Assembly (NCBI GenBank): GCA_963841205.1
Contig: CAWJCH010000010.1
Location: forward strand, 321,705-385,704
Length of the DNA: 64,000 nt
Direction: 5' to 3'
Source: CAWAWP01 sp963841205
GTDB taxonomy: Bacteria > Chloroflexota > Ktedonobacteria > Ktedonobacterales > JADMIN01
Numbering within the stretch: position 1 is the stretch's first letter; each line of letters opens with the position of its first letter. Positions 18,258-27,290 of this stretch are shown here, piece after piece. The position numbers and the translations under genes were made by a program. Below the pieces are notes generated by a model, which was not told where the DNA came from, did not search any database, and was given only the letters and a program-made list of their open reading frames with translations.

Positions 18258-18812
18258 ATGTTTCCGGAGGCGTTCTATCAGACGATGGCGCAGCTCTGCT
18301 TCACGCTGCTGGGCTTGTGGTGGCTGGTGCTGCAGACGAAGTACCGCGAGTGGATCGGCAGCCCCCCGCAGCGCCGCCGCATCACCAACATCTCGCTCTA
18401 CTTCCTGCTGCCGGGGAGCATGAGCCTGCTGGCCCTGCTGGCGACGAACACTCGCCTGCTCTGGCAAATCGCCTTCTGCGTCGCCGGCATCCTGGGGGCG
18501 ACCGAGACAGTGGCGATCATGCGGCGTGCGCCGAGGCACCCCGATCGCCCAACTCAGGGCAGCGGAAAATCTGGTAGCCGCAGGCCCCAGTGGCCGGTCA
18601 AGGCGGCGGAATGGCTGTCACTGCTGCTCTTTGCCCTGATCGCCGTCGTCGCGCTCGTCCCCGACGCGCCAGTTCTGAGGGCGCTGGCGCTGGCGCCGCT
18701 GACCGTAGAGGGCATCCTGGCGACGCTAGTGGTGGTGCTGGGCCTCGTCTTCGCCTGGATCTACTTCCTCGAACCGGCGCCCGTCGAGCTGGTGAGCGGT
18801 GACGGCGCATGA
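18258..18812 (+). CDS. Four-helix membrane protein of unknown function
   Basis: 184 residues with hydrophobic helices near residues 8-28, 45-63, 70-85, 118-138 and 150-172, and a basic, low-complexity loop (RRAPRHPDRPTQGSGKSGSR) in the middle. Conserved-looking features are MAQLCFTLLGLWWLV and the KYREW following helix one. It is divergent from the aldehyde dehydrogenase. No family is recognised. The start ATG 18258 follows AAAGTGGGGGAACC. Confidence 0.6.
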   Translation: MFPEAFYQTMAQLCFTLLGLWWLVLQTKYREWIGSPPQRRRITNISLYFLLPGSMSLLALLATNTRLLWQIAFCVAGILGATETVAIMRRAPRHPDRPTQGSGKSGSRRPQWPVKAAEWLSLLLFALIAVVALVPDAPVLRALALAPLTVEGILATLVVVLGLVFAWIYFLEPAPVELVSGDGA

Positions 18813-19063
18813 GCGGCGAGGAGGATGAGGCGCTTTACGCCGCGGCGAGGAGAGGATCCAGAGCAGGCCGCGAAGAGCGTTCGGTTCCAACGCCGCCCTG
18901 GCACGGAATGTGTACGCATCCCCGATCGACCTATTCGCGGTCGTCACAAGCGTGGAGCGAGCGGGGCGCAGGCGCGTCACGCTCAGCCAGCGATCGCATC
19001 CTCACCATTCGCCGGGAGCGATAGGGCGTCGCCAGGTCGGCGATGTGCCGCCAGGAGGTGTGA

Positions 19064-19459
19064 ATGAGAAAGCGGGAACGACTCGGCAAAGTGAGCATGG
19101 TCATGGCGTGGCTCCTCCTCGCCGTCCCCCTCGCCGCGTGTGGCGCGACGCATGCCAGCACGCCGTCAGGGACCGAGGTCGATACGACGTCGAGTAACTT
19201 CGTCCAGCATGCCGTGACCACCTCCGCGGGCCAGACGATCCGCTTCGTCGATCCGGCGACCTCGGGTGCATTCCACCAACTATGCCTCGGCATCAATCAG
19301 CAGTGCGATACCGCAGCGCAGGGTCCGGCCAAGCTGATGAGTCCCGGGTTCACCCTCAACGCGGGCCAGACCGTCAACGTGACGTTCCCCACCGCCGGGA
19401 CCTATCAGATCACCTGCACCGTGCATCCGAATATGAACCTGACGGTGACGGTCACGTGA
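19064..19459 (+). CDS. Cupredoxin-like lipoprotein
   Basis: 131 residues. AGGAGG precedes ATG 19064. The signal ends with the lipobox VPLAACG, giving a mature lipoprotein. The domain has a plastocyanin/azurin-like beta-sandwich pattern: GQTIRFVDPATSGAFHQLC supplies a His, and ITCTVHPNMNLTV supplies Cys, His and Met in the C-x2-H-x3-M order of type 1 copper centres. A role in electron transfer or copper handling at the outer face of the membrane is inferred. It is convergent with the broken aminotransferase gene. Confidence 0.8.
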   Translation: MRKRERLGKVSMVMAWLLLAVPLAACGATHASTPSGTEVDTTSSNFVQHAVTTSAGQTIRFVDPATSGAFHQLCLGINQQCDTAAQGPAKLMSPGFTLNAGQTVNVTFPTAGTYQITCTVHPNMNLTVTVT

Positions 19460-19477
19460 GAGGTCCTCGCCAGCAAC

Positions 19478-19996
19478 TCACGACAGCGCGCGCAACCCTT
19501 CGAGCAGGCGATCCACGTCGGCGTGTGAGTTGTACGCCTGGATCGAGATGCGCAGCAGCCGCCAGCCCTGCCATTCGGTGATCGGGACCTCGACCTGATA
19601 CTCGTCGTAGAGCCGCCGCTGCAGCTCGGCGGGCATTCGCACGTCCTGCGGCAGCGGCACGGCGCACATCTGGTCCCAGAACTCCGTCGTGGCGGGCGCG
19701 ATCGGCGCGAGGCCGGTGAGCGCCGTGACGGCGTCGCGCGCCTCGACGGCGAGCGCGTGGCACGCCGTCCGCACCGCCGGCCAGTCACGCTCGCGCTGAT
19801 AAGAGATCGCCGCCGGGACGCTGAGGTACGCCGAGGGGTCGTCGGTGCCGATCCAGTCGAAGAGGTCGATGAAAGGCGAGGGACCCGGCTGACGCGGCTG
19901 CCAGCCCCAGCTCACCACCAGCGGCTGCAGCAGCGCCCGTCGCTCAGGACGCGCGTAGAGAAACCCCGCCCCGACCGGCGCGCAGAGCCACTTGTG
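19478..19996 (-). pseudogene. C-terminal half of a class V aminotransferase
   Basis: The minus strand here encodes the PLP-lysine segment HKWLCAPVGAGFLYA and the C-terminal domain of an isopenicillin-N-epimerase-like enzyme, ending at 19478. The N-terminal half of the same gene is at 20978-21664. The halves are separated by a 981-bp insertion carrying a divergent paralogue in the opposite orientation; the join falls exactly between the codons for Cys and His in the GNCHKW motif. Confidence 0.85.
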
Positions 19997-20170
19997 GCTC
20001 TATACAGAAAGCCATTCGTTCCCCCGCCTGAGGTGGCGGTTCGGTGAGTTGCTCTCGCTCATCGGTGCCAATGCTTGAGCATGGTTGTCGATGGATACAT
20101 TGCGCCTGCCTGTCGTTTCTGCGATGATCAGACGCGATCTGTCAGGCAACGCACGAAGGAGCACACACGA

Positions 20171-21115
20171 ATGGTGAAACTGCCCGCATGGAAAGTCGAC
20201 GCGCAACCTATCTCGGAGGCGGGGTATGACTTCCTCGTGCGGCCAGACATCGCCTTCCTGAATCATGGGAGCTTCGGCGCACGGACGCGCACAGTCTTCG
20301 AGGAATATCAGCGCTGGCAGCGCGAATTGGAGGCCGAGCCGGTCGAGTTCTTGGGGCGCCGATTGCCGGCACTACTGGCGGAGGCAAGAGTACCGCTGGC
20401 AGCATACCTCAGTGTGGGAGCAGACGATCTGGTCTTCGTGCCCAACGCGACGCATGGCATGAACATCGTCGCGCGCTCGCTGGAGCTTCAACCTGGTGAC
20501 GAGGTGCTGGGTACGGATCACGAGTATGGCGCGGTGGAGCGGACGTGGCGCTTCAACTGTGAGCGGCAAGGGGCTATGTATCGAACACAGCCCATCCCGT
20601 TGCCTTTCAGCAGCGCCGAATCGATCGTTGAGCAGCTGTGGCAGGGCGTCACCGAGCGTACGAGGGTGATCGTTATCAGCCACATCAGTTCGCCGACCGC
20701 GCTCATGTTTCCTGTGGCCGAGATAGCTCAGCGGGCGGCGGCGCAAGGCATCCTGACGATCATCGATGGTGCGCATGCACCGGGTCAGGTAGACCTGAAC
20801 TTGGAGACTCTCGGGGCCGACTTCTACGTAGGCAACGGGCATAAATGGATGTCGGGCGCGGTCGGTGCGGGCTTCCTCTATGCCAAACCTGAACGTCAGT
20901 ATCTCCTAAAACCGCTCGTTGTCAGTTGGGGCTACCAGCCACGCGAGCCGGGGCCTTCGCCGTTCATCGATCTCTTCGCAGTTGCCGGTGTAGAAGTCCA
21001 CGCCAATCGCACGCAGATCGAGGTCGATCTGCCCCGGCGCATGCGCCCCGTCGATCACGGTGAGGATGCCGCGCTCGGCGGCGCGGCGGCACAGCTCCTC
21101 GACGGGGAAGCGTAG
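20171..21115 (+). pseudogene. Class V aminotransferase paralogue, truncated
   Basis: GAAGGAG precedes ATG 20171. About 269 residues are a good isopenicillin-N-epimerase-like aminotransferase: LNHGSFGARTRTVFEEYQRW, FVPNATHGMNIVARSL, GTDHEYGAVERTW, SHISSPTALMFPV, IDGAHAPGQVDL and the PLP lysine in GNGHKWMSGAVGAGF. After FIDLF (base 20977) the frame runs into the antisense strand of the disrupted neighbour and ends 46 codons later, so the C-terminal domain is lost. A stable active enzyme is unlikely. Confidence 0.85.
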
Positions 21116-21664
21116 CGCCGTCGGCGAGCTGATGTGGCTGATCACCAGCACGCGCGTACGCTCCGTCACGCCGTCCCACACGCGCTCGGCCATCTCCGCC
21201 TGGTTCGACACCGGCAGCGGCACCGGCTGCGTCCGATACGTCGCCCCGCGCTGGCCGCAGACGAAGCGCTACGTCCGCTCCACCGCGCCGTACTCGTGGT
21301 CCGTCCCCAGCACCTCGTCGCCGGGCCGCAGGTCCAGCGAGCGTGCGATGATATTCATGCCATGCGTGGCGTTGGGCACGAAGACGAGTTCATCGGCCTC
21401 CACGCCGAGGTACGCCGCCAGGGGACCGCGTGCCTCCGCCAGCAGCCCCGGCAGCCTGCGCCCTAGAAACTCGGCCGGCTGCGCCTCCAGCTCGCGTTGC
21501 CACCGCCGCTGCGCCTCGAAGACGGGACGCGGCCTCGCGCCGAAGCTGCCGTGGTTGAGGAAAGCGATCTCCGGCCGCACGAGGAAGTCGCGCCCTGCCT
21601 CGGCGATGGGCTGCGCGTTCGCTTTCCAGGCGGGCAGATTGGTCTCGGTCAGCGTCTCGGTCAT
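20978..21664 (-). pseudogene. N-terminal half of the disrupted class V aminotransferase
   Basis: Begins at ATG 21664 with GAGAGGAG upstream and runs through LNHGSFGARPRPVFE, FVPNATHGMNIIARSLDL, SHISSPTALRFPVEE and IDGAHAPGQIDLDL to GVDFYTGNC at 20978. Besides the insertion that separates it from its other half, it carries a TAG where the paralogue has Trp (AVERTW), near 21270. It is clearly dead. It is closely similar, but not identical, to the plus-strand copy. Confidence 0.9.
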
Positions 21665-21916
21665 TGCGGCGACTCCTCTCGCACGACTTGGGCGTCACGC
21701 CATTGTGGCAGAGGCATGTGAGAGGCGCAAGCGGCGCGAGGATGTGGCGTTTTCGGGCGAGCGCGGGCGCAGCAGCTGCGCCCCTGCATTGGAATGGCCC
21801 GGTGGTGTGTAGGGGCGCGACATGTCGCGCCCACGATCCCCTGAACAGACGCTGTCAGTGCGTGTGGAGGGCGCGTACTATCACGATGCGCTCCGCCATG
21901 CACGCCTCCGCTCTGG

Positions 21917-21953
21917 CTCCCCTTCCCCCGTGGGGAAGGGGCTGGGGGTTAGG
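21917..21953. repeat. G/C-rich palindromic intergenic element, copy 1
   Basis: Perfect arms CCCCTTCCCC (21919-21928) and GGGGAAGGGG (21932-21941) are followed by CTGGGGGTTAGG. The arm-plus-tail arrangement recurs in varied form at 22283-22322, 22611-22654 and 46804-46841. It resembles REP-like elements common in intergenic DNA of high-GC bacteria. Confidence 0.6.
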
Positions 21954-22282
21954 TCTCCGCATGCAGGTTGGCGTCCTTGGAGCTATGGCTGAGGAAGACG
22001 CGCGGTGCGGCCATGTCCTGTTCCTCCGAGGCGAGACGGCGTGGGGTGTAGCGCCAGTGTAACGCATCAGCATGGGGGCGACGAGGATGAGCGTGCCAGC
22101 ATCGCGTAGGCACAGGCTCACCCACTGGTCTTGCCTCACAGACCCAAGAACTCGTGAGCGGAGATGACGGGCAAGGCCGGAATTGTCCGCCTTCACGACT
22201 GGCCGAATACAGAATGCATGTGCTAAAGTGACCATCGAAATAGGGGAATCGCCGCTTCCTCGCGAGACCATCACCGCCAAGC

Positions 22283-22322
22283 GGCCCCTCCACGCAGGGG
22301 AAAGGAGTAGGGGGGTTAGGCC
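22283..22322. repeat. G/C-rich palindromic element, copy 2
   Basis: CCCCTCCACGCAGGGG forms a weaker stem and is followed by GGGGGGTTAGGCCTC, the same tail as copy 1. It abuts the 90-bp dispersed repeat at 22331. Confidence 0.45.
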
Positions 22323-22330
22323 TCGGTGAG

Positions 22331-22418
22331 GTTCCGCCTTCCGCCCCCGGGCACCCCAAGCCCCATCCCTTCCGCCTCGAACCCGCGATCAAAATGCAAA
22401 AGCGGAAGGAAACGGAAA
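22331..22418 (-). repeat. Dispersed 90-bp repeat, copy 1
   Basis: Read on the minus strand it carries TTTCCGCTTCCTTCCGCTTT, then GGTTCGAGGCGG, then GGCGGAAGGCGGAA. The same blocks in the same order occur on the plus strand at 46642-46735. Both copies lie next to a G/C-rich palindromic element. Confidence 0.55.
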
Positions 22419-22540
22419 CACCTACGCCCCATGCTCCCGTCATTAACTAGGGGCGATGGCGGTCGAGCGGGGCTGTGACATTTCATGGGTGCGCTGCATT
22501 CATCGAATCGCGGCAGTATCGTCCCTTCCACCCGTTCCCA

Positions 22541-22549
22541 TGCTATACT
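22541..22549 (+). promoter_or_regulatory. Extended -10 promoter (TGCTATACT) ahead of cyclase
   Basis: TGC then TATACT at 22544-22549, inside the same CCATGCTATACTCGC context seen at 2836. It is about 135 bases before the cyclase start. Confidence 0.5.
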
Positions 22550-22610
22550 CGCCGGGTGAGTCACTGGCGACCACCCAGGCAGACAATTGACCATATATCC
22601 AGGCGCGGCC

Positions 22611-22654
22611 ACGCTCCCCCCTCCCCCGCTGGGAGAGAGGGCCAGGGGATGAGG
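22611..22654. repeat. G/C-rich palindromic element, copy 3
   Basis: CTCCCCCCTCCCCCGCTGGG and GAGAGGGCCAGGGGATGAGG form the arms and tail of the same family. It lies in the leader of the cyclase gene and would fold in its mRNA. Confidence 0.45.
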
Positions 22655-22684
22655 TCCATCGCCACTAGAAGCGAGCGTCTTCGC

Positions 22685-24826
22685 ATGCAACGGCGCCCAG
22701 ACCTCTCACATTCCGCCCAGCCCGCGCCACAAAACGCTCGCCCAGAGGACGACGCGCAGCCGACCGTGCGCATGCACCCCAGCAGCGTCCCCATCCCCGG
22801 CGGATCGAGTCCTGCTGCGAGCCCGCCGCCGATCTTCGCGCCGCCCGCCCCGCACATCACCACACCGCGCTCCGATCCCGCCGGCGGGCTGACCACCACA
22901 CTTGCCGTCACGGAGCGCGCGGGGCTGGCCGCGACGGTGATCCGCGCCGCGCACGACACCGTCCAGGCGGATCTCGCCGCCGTCGCGCGCAGCCTCACTG
23001 AGGTTGCCGCGTCGCTGCACAACCACGCCGCCGCCCTCGAACAGGCCGTCGAAGGCAGCTTCGCGCGCGACCCTGGCGACCCGCGAACGAAGATGCTCTC
23101 GCAGTCGCTCACCGTCGCCCGCGAGGCCGACCTCCAGCTTGCCCGCCTCGGTGGCGCGCTCCAGCGTCTTGGCGCCTCCGTCCAGGCAGCCCGCGCCAGC
23201 GTGGGATCGCTCCAGCAGGAGCGCGAGCGGCTCTCCTCGCTCTACGCCGTCGCCCAGCACCTCAACTCCACCCTCGATCTCGAAGACGTGCTGGCGCGCG
23301 TGATGGCCGAGCTGATCGAGGTCGTCCACGCCGAGCGGGGCTTCGTGCTGCTGTGGGACGACGAGGCCAATGCGCTGCGCTTCCGCGCCGCTCGCGACGC
23401 CGCCGGGCATCCCCTGCGCGAGGCCGACTTCGCCACCGTCAACATCAGCTCCGGCGTTGTGCGGCAGGTGTGGAGCGAGCAACAGCCGCTGCTGACGGTC
23501 GACGCCCAATCCGACGCGCGCCTCGCCGAGCACGTCAGCGTTATCGCCTACGGCATCCGCTCGGTGATGTGCGCCCCGCTGCGCGTGCGCGGCCGCTGCG
23601 TCGGCATCGTCTACGTCGATAGCCGCAGCGAGGCGGCGCTCTTCGATGCCGCCAGCCTCGACCTACTCGCCGCCTTCTGCAATCAAGCCGCCATCGCCAT
23701 CGAGAACGCGCGGCTCTTCGCCGACCTGCGCCGGCACATCCGCGAGATCAGCGCGATGAAGGCCTACACCGACAACATCTTCGCCTCCATCGCCAGCGGC
23801 GTGATCACCGCCGACACGCTCGGCGTCGTCACCGCCTTCAACCGCGCCGCCGAGCGCATCTTCGGCCTCTCCGGCGAGGCCGCGCTCGGCCATCCCTACG
23901 CCGATGTCCTGAAAGACCTCTCGGCCAGCGGCGGCGACCTTGCCGAGATCGCGGAGATCCTGCGCCGCGCCGTCGCCGAGCAGCGCGTGACCCTCGGCCA
24001 CGAGCTGACGCGCGAGGTACCGGGGCGCGGCGAGGTCTGCCTGCGCCTGAACGTCTCGCCGTTGCGCTCCACCGAAGCGGGCGACTCCGCAGCCGACCTG
24101 CCCGAGCCGCTTGGCGTGGCGATGGTGGTGGACGACCTGACCGAGCTGCGCCGCAGCCAGCGCCAGGCCGAGGAGATCCAGCGCCTCTTCGGCCGCTACG
24201 TTCATCCGGCGGTGGTGCGGCAACTCCTCGCCGACCCCAGCGCTGTGCATCTCGGCGGCGAGACCCGCGAGATCAGCGTCGTCTTCGCCGACATCCGCGG
24301 CTACACCCGCATCGCGGAGCAGCACGCGCCCGCCGACCTCGTGCGCATCCTCAACTCGTACCTGGACATCCTCACCGAGGCGGTTTGGCAGCACGAGGGC
24401 ACCGTCACCATGTTCATCGGCGACGCACTGATGGCGATCTTCAACGCGCCGCTGCCGCAGCCCGACCACGCCTTGCGCGCCGTTCGCGCCGCCTGGGCCA
24501 TGCGCGCCGCCCTCGACCGCCGCGACGCGCAGTTCGGCGGCGACCCCAGCGCCCCCTGCGTGGAGTATGGCATCGGTCTGCACACCGGGCTCGCCGTCGT
24601 CGGCAACATCGGCGCCCGCGACCGCCTGCAGAACTACACGGCCATCGGCGACGCCGTCAACACCGCCCAGCGCCTGCAAGCCGCCGCCACCGCCAATACA
24701 ATCTTGCTCAGCGCCGCCACCTACGCCGAGGTCGCCCCGCACATCCTCGCCCGTCCCCTCGACCCGATGATCCTCAAGGGCAAGACGCAGCCCCTCAGCG
24801 TCTACCAGCTCGACGGCCTGGCCTGA
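22685..24826 (+). CDS. GAF-PAS-class III nucleotide cyclase
   Basis: About 713 residues from ATG 22685; an earlier in-frame ATG at 22649 overlaps a repeat. A proline-rich tail (1-65), a helical segment (80-185), a GAF domain (183-345, AVAQHLNSTLDLEDVL to AIAIENARLFADL) and a PAS domain (357-480) precede the cyclase domain (527-700). Metal-binding aspartates are in VVFADIRGYT (near 535) and FIGDALMAIF (near 579); IGDAVNTAQRL completes the site. The residue before FIGD is Met, where most family members have the purine-contacting Lys. No membrane segments are visible, so it is a cytosolic, ligand-regulated cyclase making cAMP or cGMP, if active. Confidence 0.88.
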   Translation: MQRRPDLSHSAQPAPQNARPEDDAQPTVRMHPSSVPIPGGSSPAASPPPIFAPPAPHITTPRSDPAGGLTTTLAVTERAGLAATVIRAAHDTVQADLAAVARSLTEVAASLHNHAAALEQAVEGSFARDPGDPRTKMLSQSLTVAREADLQLARLGGALQRLGASVQAARASVGSLQQERERLSSLYAVAQHLNSTLDLEDVLARVMAELIEVVHAERGFVLLWDDEANALRFRAARDAAGHPLREADFATVNISSGVVRQVWSEQQPLLTVDAQSDARLAEHVSVIAYGIRSVMCAPLRVRGRCVGIVYVDSRSEAALFDAASLDLLAAFCNQAAIAIENARLFADLRRHIREISAMKAYTDNIFASIASGVITADTLGVVTAFNRAAERIFGLSGEAALGHPYADVLKDLSASGGDLAEIAEILRRAVAEQRVTLGHELTREVPGRGEVCLRLNVSPLRSTEAGDSAADLPEPLGVAMVVDDLTELRRSQRQAEEIQRLFGRYVHPAVVRQLLADPSAVHLGGETREISVVFADIRGYTRIAEQHAPADLVRILNSYLDILTEAVWQHEGTVTMFIGDALMAIFNAPLPQPDHALRAVRAAWAMRAALDRRDAQFGGDPSAPCVEYGIGLHTGLAVVGNIGARDRLQNYTAIGDAVNTAQRLQAAATANTILLSAATYAEVAPHILARPLDPMILKGKTQPLSVYQLDGLA

Positions 24827-24930
24827 GGAGCGCCACAAGTTCCACAACAGGCGCTTGGCAAGGGACCACCATCAGGGCACTCTCCACACGGCGGCGGTCG
24901 CCCGAGCCTCCAAAGAATGCACAACCGCAC

Positions 24931-24974
24931 TTGCGCCCTGCGAGACTATCAGGTACAATGTAACCGTGGTTACA
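24931..24974 (+). promoter_or_regulatory. Promoter and palindromic operator of the chr operon
   Basis: TTGCGC at 24931-24936, 17 bases, TACAAT at 24954-24959. The palindrome TGTAACC-GT-GGTTACA at 24959-24974 overlaps the end of the -10 and the start site. ChrB proteins are known to control chr promoters, so this is a likely ChrB operator. Confidence 0.75.
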
Positions 24975-25002
24975 CAGACAGGCATGCAGGAATCGAGGTA
25001 AC

Positions 25003-25428
25003 GTGGCGCATCCTTGGGCCCTGCTGATCTACACTTTGCCGCGCGAGCCGAGCGGGCCACGAGTCGCAATCTGGCGCAAGCTCAAGAAGCTCGGCGCCGT
25101 GTTGCTACACGATGCGGTCTGGGTGTTGCCACACAAACCGGCTCTCATCGAGCATTTACGCTGGCTCGCCTCCGAGATTCAGGAGGCTGATGGTGAGGCG
25201 CTCGTTTGGACCGCCGAGCAGGGGCTCCCAGGACAGGACGACGCGCTCATAGGCATCTTCGTAGCCCAAGCGGAGGCGGAGTATCAGGCACTGTTGGCGG
25301 CGCTCAACGAGCAGCAAGGCGACACAGCGGCGCTTGCCCTTCGCTATAAGCGGGCGCTGTCGATCGACTATTTCCATGCGCCATCGTCGGACGTGGTGCG
25401 ATCTCGCCTCGAAGGGGGCAGAGCATGA
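25003..25428 (+). CDS. ChrB N-terminal-domain protein
   Basis: 141 residues from GTG 25003, with GAGG upstream. WALLIYTLPREPSGPRVAIW, KLKKLGAVLLHDAVWVLP and the helical rest match the stand-alone N-terminal domain of ChrB, the chromate-responsive regulator of chromate resistance operons. Classical ChrB is one protein with N- and C-terminal domains; here the C-terminal domain is a separate gene overlapping by four bases (ATGA). It probably senses chromate or senses and binds the palindrome at 24959. First gene of the operon. Confidence 0.85.
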   Translation: MAHPWALLIYTLPREPSGPRVAIWRKLKKLGAVLLHDAVWVLPHKPALIEHLRWLASEIQEADGEALVWTAEQGLPGQDDALIGIFVAQAEAEYQALLAALNEQQGDTAALALRYKRALSIDYFHAPSSDVVRSRLEGGRA

Positions 25429-25856
25429 AATGGGTAACTTGGGAGGGTGTCGGAGTCGATCGCATGGCCTGCGCCTGGCTGATCCGCCAATACATCGACC
25501 CAAACGCAGCGTTTCTCTTCATCCCGGAGGGCAGCGATGCACTTCCGCCCGGCGCCGAGCCTTTCGACATCCCCGGCACGCGGTTCTCCCACCACGGCGG
25601 GCACTGTACGTTTCACTCCCTCCTCGCCGCCCATGATCTGGGTGATCGAGTTCTCGCGCGCATCGCGCGCATCGTGGACGAGGCCGATACCGTGCAGGAT
25701 GTCGAGCTTGAGCCAACCGCTCCGGGTCTCGACGTGCTCTGCCGTGGCCTCCGCCGAGTTAGCCACGACGACTTGGAGGCGATTACCCACGGAAACCTGC
25801 TCTATGACGCGCTCTACGCGCAGCTGGAGGCGGAGGAGGCGGCGCCGCAAGCCTAG
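25425..25856 (+). CDS. ChrB C-terminal-domain protein (first copy)
   Basis: 143 residues. MKWVTWEGVGVDRMACAWLI, then YIDPNAAFLFIP, SHHGGHCTFHSLL and VSHDDLEAITHGNLLYDALY match the C-terminal domain of ChrB, also found as a free protein in chromate resistance loci. His and Cys residues in HHGGHC may bind metal. The ATG overlaps the stop of the N-domain gene. A second, about half-identical copy is the fourth gene of the operon (27287), so this locus has two versions. Confidence 0.85.
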   Translation: MKWVTWEGVGVDRMACAWLIRQYIDPNAAFLFIPEGSDALPPGAEPFDIPGTRFSHHGGHCTFHSLLAAHDLGDRVLARIARIVDEADTVQDVELEPTAPGLDVLCRGLRRVSHDDLEAITHGNLLYDALYAQLEAEEAAPQA

Positions 25857-25869
25857 CTGGTCGGTGCCG

Positions 25870-26242
25870 ATGCGGAAAGTGAGGAACATTGTGCTCGTCC
25901 CAAGCGGATTCATCCCCATACCACCCCACGCGCCGAGCGAGTTTGACCATGGCGACGTCCACGTAGCCAGCGGCCAGGTCTTCGTAGCCCATACCGCCGC
26001 GGGCACGGTGGAGGTTCTTGACGGTGACGGCGCCCGCCGCGTGCATCTGGCGACGATTCCAGGCTGCGCCGAAGCCAGCGGCGTGCTTGTGGCGCAGGAG
26101 GCGGGACTCGTCTTCGCCGCGTCGAGGGGCACGGGGCAGGTGCTCGTCATCGACGCGGTCACCCATGCCGTGCGACGTCGCATCGCGGTCGATCCGCGAC
26201 CCAACGGCCTAGCCTGGAATAGAGCGGTGCAGCGCCTTTTGA
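25870..26242 (+). pseudogene. Beta-propeller protein, N-terminal part, interrupted
   Basis: From ATG 25870, about 117 residues with YncE/NHL-like repeats: GDVHVASGQVFVAHTAAGTV, VEVLDGDGARRVHLATIPG and VLVIDAVTHAVRRRIAVDPR. The propeller pattern stops at GLAWN and is replaced by IS630 transposase sequence. The rest of the propeller resumes at about 26728 in another frame. Secreted or soluble propellers of this kind occur in chr-type loci; its role is unknown. Confidence 0.7.
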
Positions 26243-26727
26243 AGCGGGACCCACATCGCCTTGACGCGGCTCTATGGCTGGGCGCCGCATGACCGGCGGG
26301 CGACTGGATCCGTGCCGCGCAACCGCGGCAAGAACACCACGCTGGTCGCGGCGCTGACACCCGACGGGCTGCGTGTCCCCTGGATGTTCGAGGGGGCGAT
26401 GGACACGGCCACCTTCACTTGGTACATCACCGAGGAGCTGGCGCCGACGCTGCGGCCAGGGCAGGTGGTCGTCCTCGACAATTTGAGCGTCCACAAAGCC
26501 GCCCGCATCCGCGAGGCGCTCGCCGCGCGCGGCTGTGAGCTGCTCTTCCTGCCGCCGTACTCGCCGGACTTCACGCCGATCGAGCAGGCGTTCTCCAAGC
26601 TCAAGGCCATCCTGCGCGGGCTGGCGCGCGTACCCGCGAGGCCTTGGTGGAGGCGGCGCGCGTGGCGCTCGCGCGATCACCCTGAAGATGCCGCCGCCTG
26701 TTCGCCACGCTGCTATGTCTTCGGTGG
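26243..26727 (+). mobile_element. IS630-family transposase fragment
   Basis: A partial DDE transposase: SGTHIALTRLYGWAP, VPRNRGKNTTLVAALTPDG, the second catalytic Asp in QVVVLDNLSVHKA, and LFLPPYSPDFTPIEQAFSKL with the third catalytic residue. The first third, including the first Asp, is absent, and the C-terminal end is frameshifted. No terminal repeats or TA duplications were found at its borders. It sits inside the beta-propeller gene and is not mobile by itself. Confidence 0.85.
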
Positions 26728-27290
26728 CCGATGTGCAGCAGAATACCGCCCGTCTTGTGACACCTGAGGGTGAGACGCTCGCCGTCACGCCATTGCCGGG
26801 TCGCCCCCGGTGGTGCGTGTTCGACGCCACACACGATCGCTTTCTGGTGAACATCCGCGAGCCGGCGTGCGTTGCGATGCTGGAGGCATCGTCCTGCGCA
26901 CTTGTGGCCCGATGGCCGATTCCGAATGTTGGACCGCATGGACTGGATATCGACCCTGAAAATCACCGGGGATATGTGGCCTGCGACGATGGCCAGGTGG
27001 TGCAAATCAACCTGGCCAATGGCGAGGTTACCGGCCAAATAGCCATCGGCGGGGGGCCGGATGCGATCTGGCACGACGCGGACCGCTCGCGGCTCTACGT
27101 CGCCATCGGCGATCCCGGCATCGTGCAGGTGATAGATACCCGCGCGATGGAGTTGGCACAGACCGTGACGACGGAGCGCGGCGCCCACACCACAGCATTC
27201 GATCGTGAACGCCGGGTGGTGTACGTGTTCATGCCCGAAACGTGTCGGGCGGACGTGTTTGCCGAGTCGGACGAAGGAGACCAGCCATGA
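26728..27290 (+). pseudogene. Beta-propeller protein, C-terminal part
   Basis: About 185 residues of blade repeats: RPRWCVFDATHDRFLVNIRE, GPHGLDIDPENHRGYVACDD, DGQVVQINLANGEVTGQIA, RLYVAIGDPGIVQVIDTRAM and HTTAFDRERRVVYVFMPET. It continues the propeller begun at 25870 after the IS630 piece, in a different frame. TGA 27288-27290 overlaps the next ATG, so this was once the gene directly coupled to the second ChrB C-domain gene. It could be re-initiated internally, but no ribosome site is evident. Confidence 0.75.

Larger units (their letters stand above)
21665..22684. other. 1-kb intergenic region with dispersed repeats
   Basis: No gene is supported between the aminotransferase fragment and the cyclase gene. 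The region holds three G/C-rich palindromic elements (near 21919, 22283 and 22611), one copy of a 90-bp dispersed repeat (22331-22418) and an extended -10 promoter at 22541. Confidence 0.6.

Noticed and set aside
21665..22684. CRISPR-like array in the repeat-rich intergenic region
   Set aside because: The repeats are few, differ from each other and have no regular spacing.
23663..24847. 394-codon minus-strand frame opposite the cyclase
   Set aside because: Composition is that of an antisense shadow (Gly/Val/Asp/Gln-rich), and the plus strand has all cyclase motifs.
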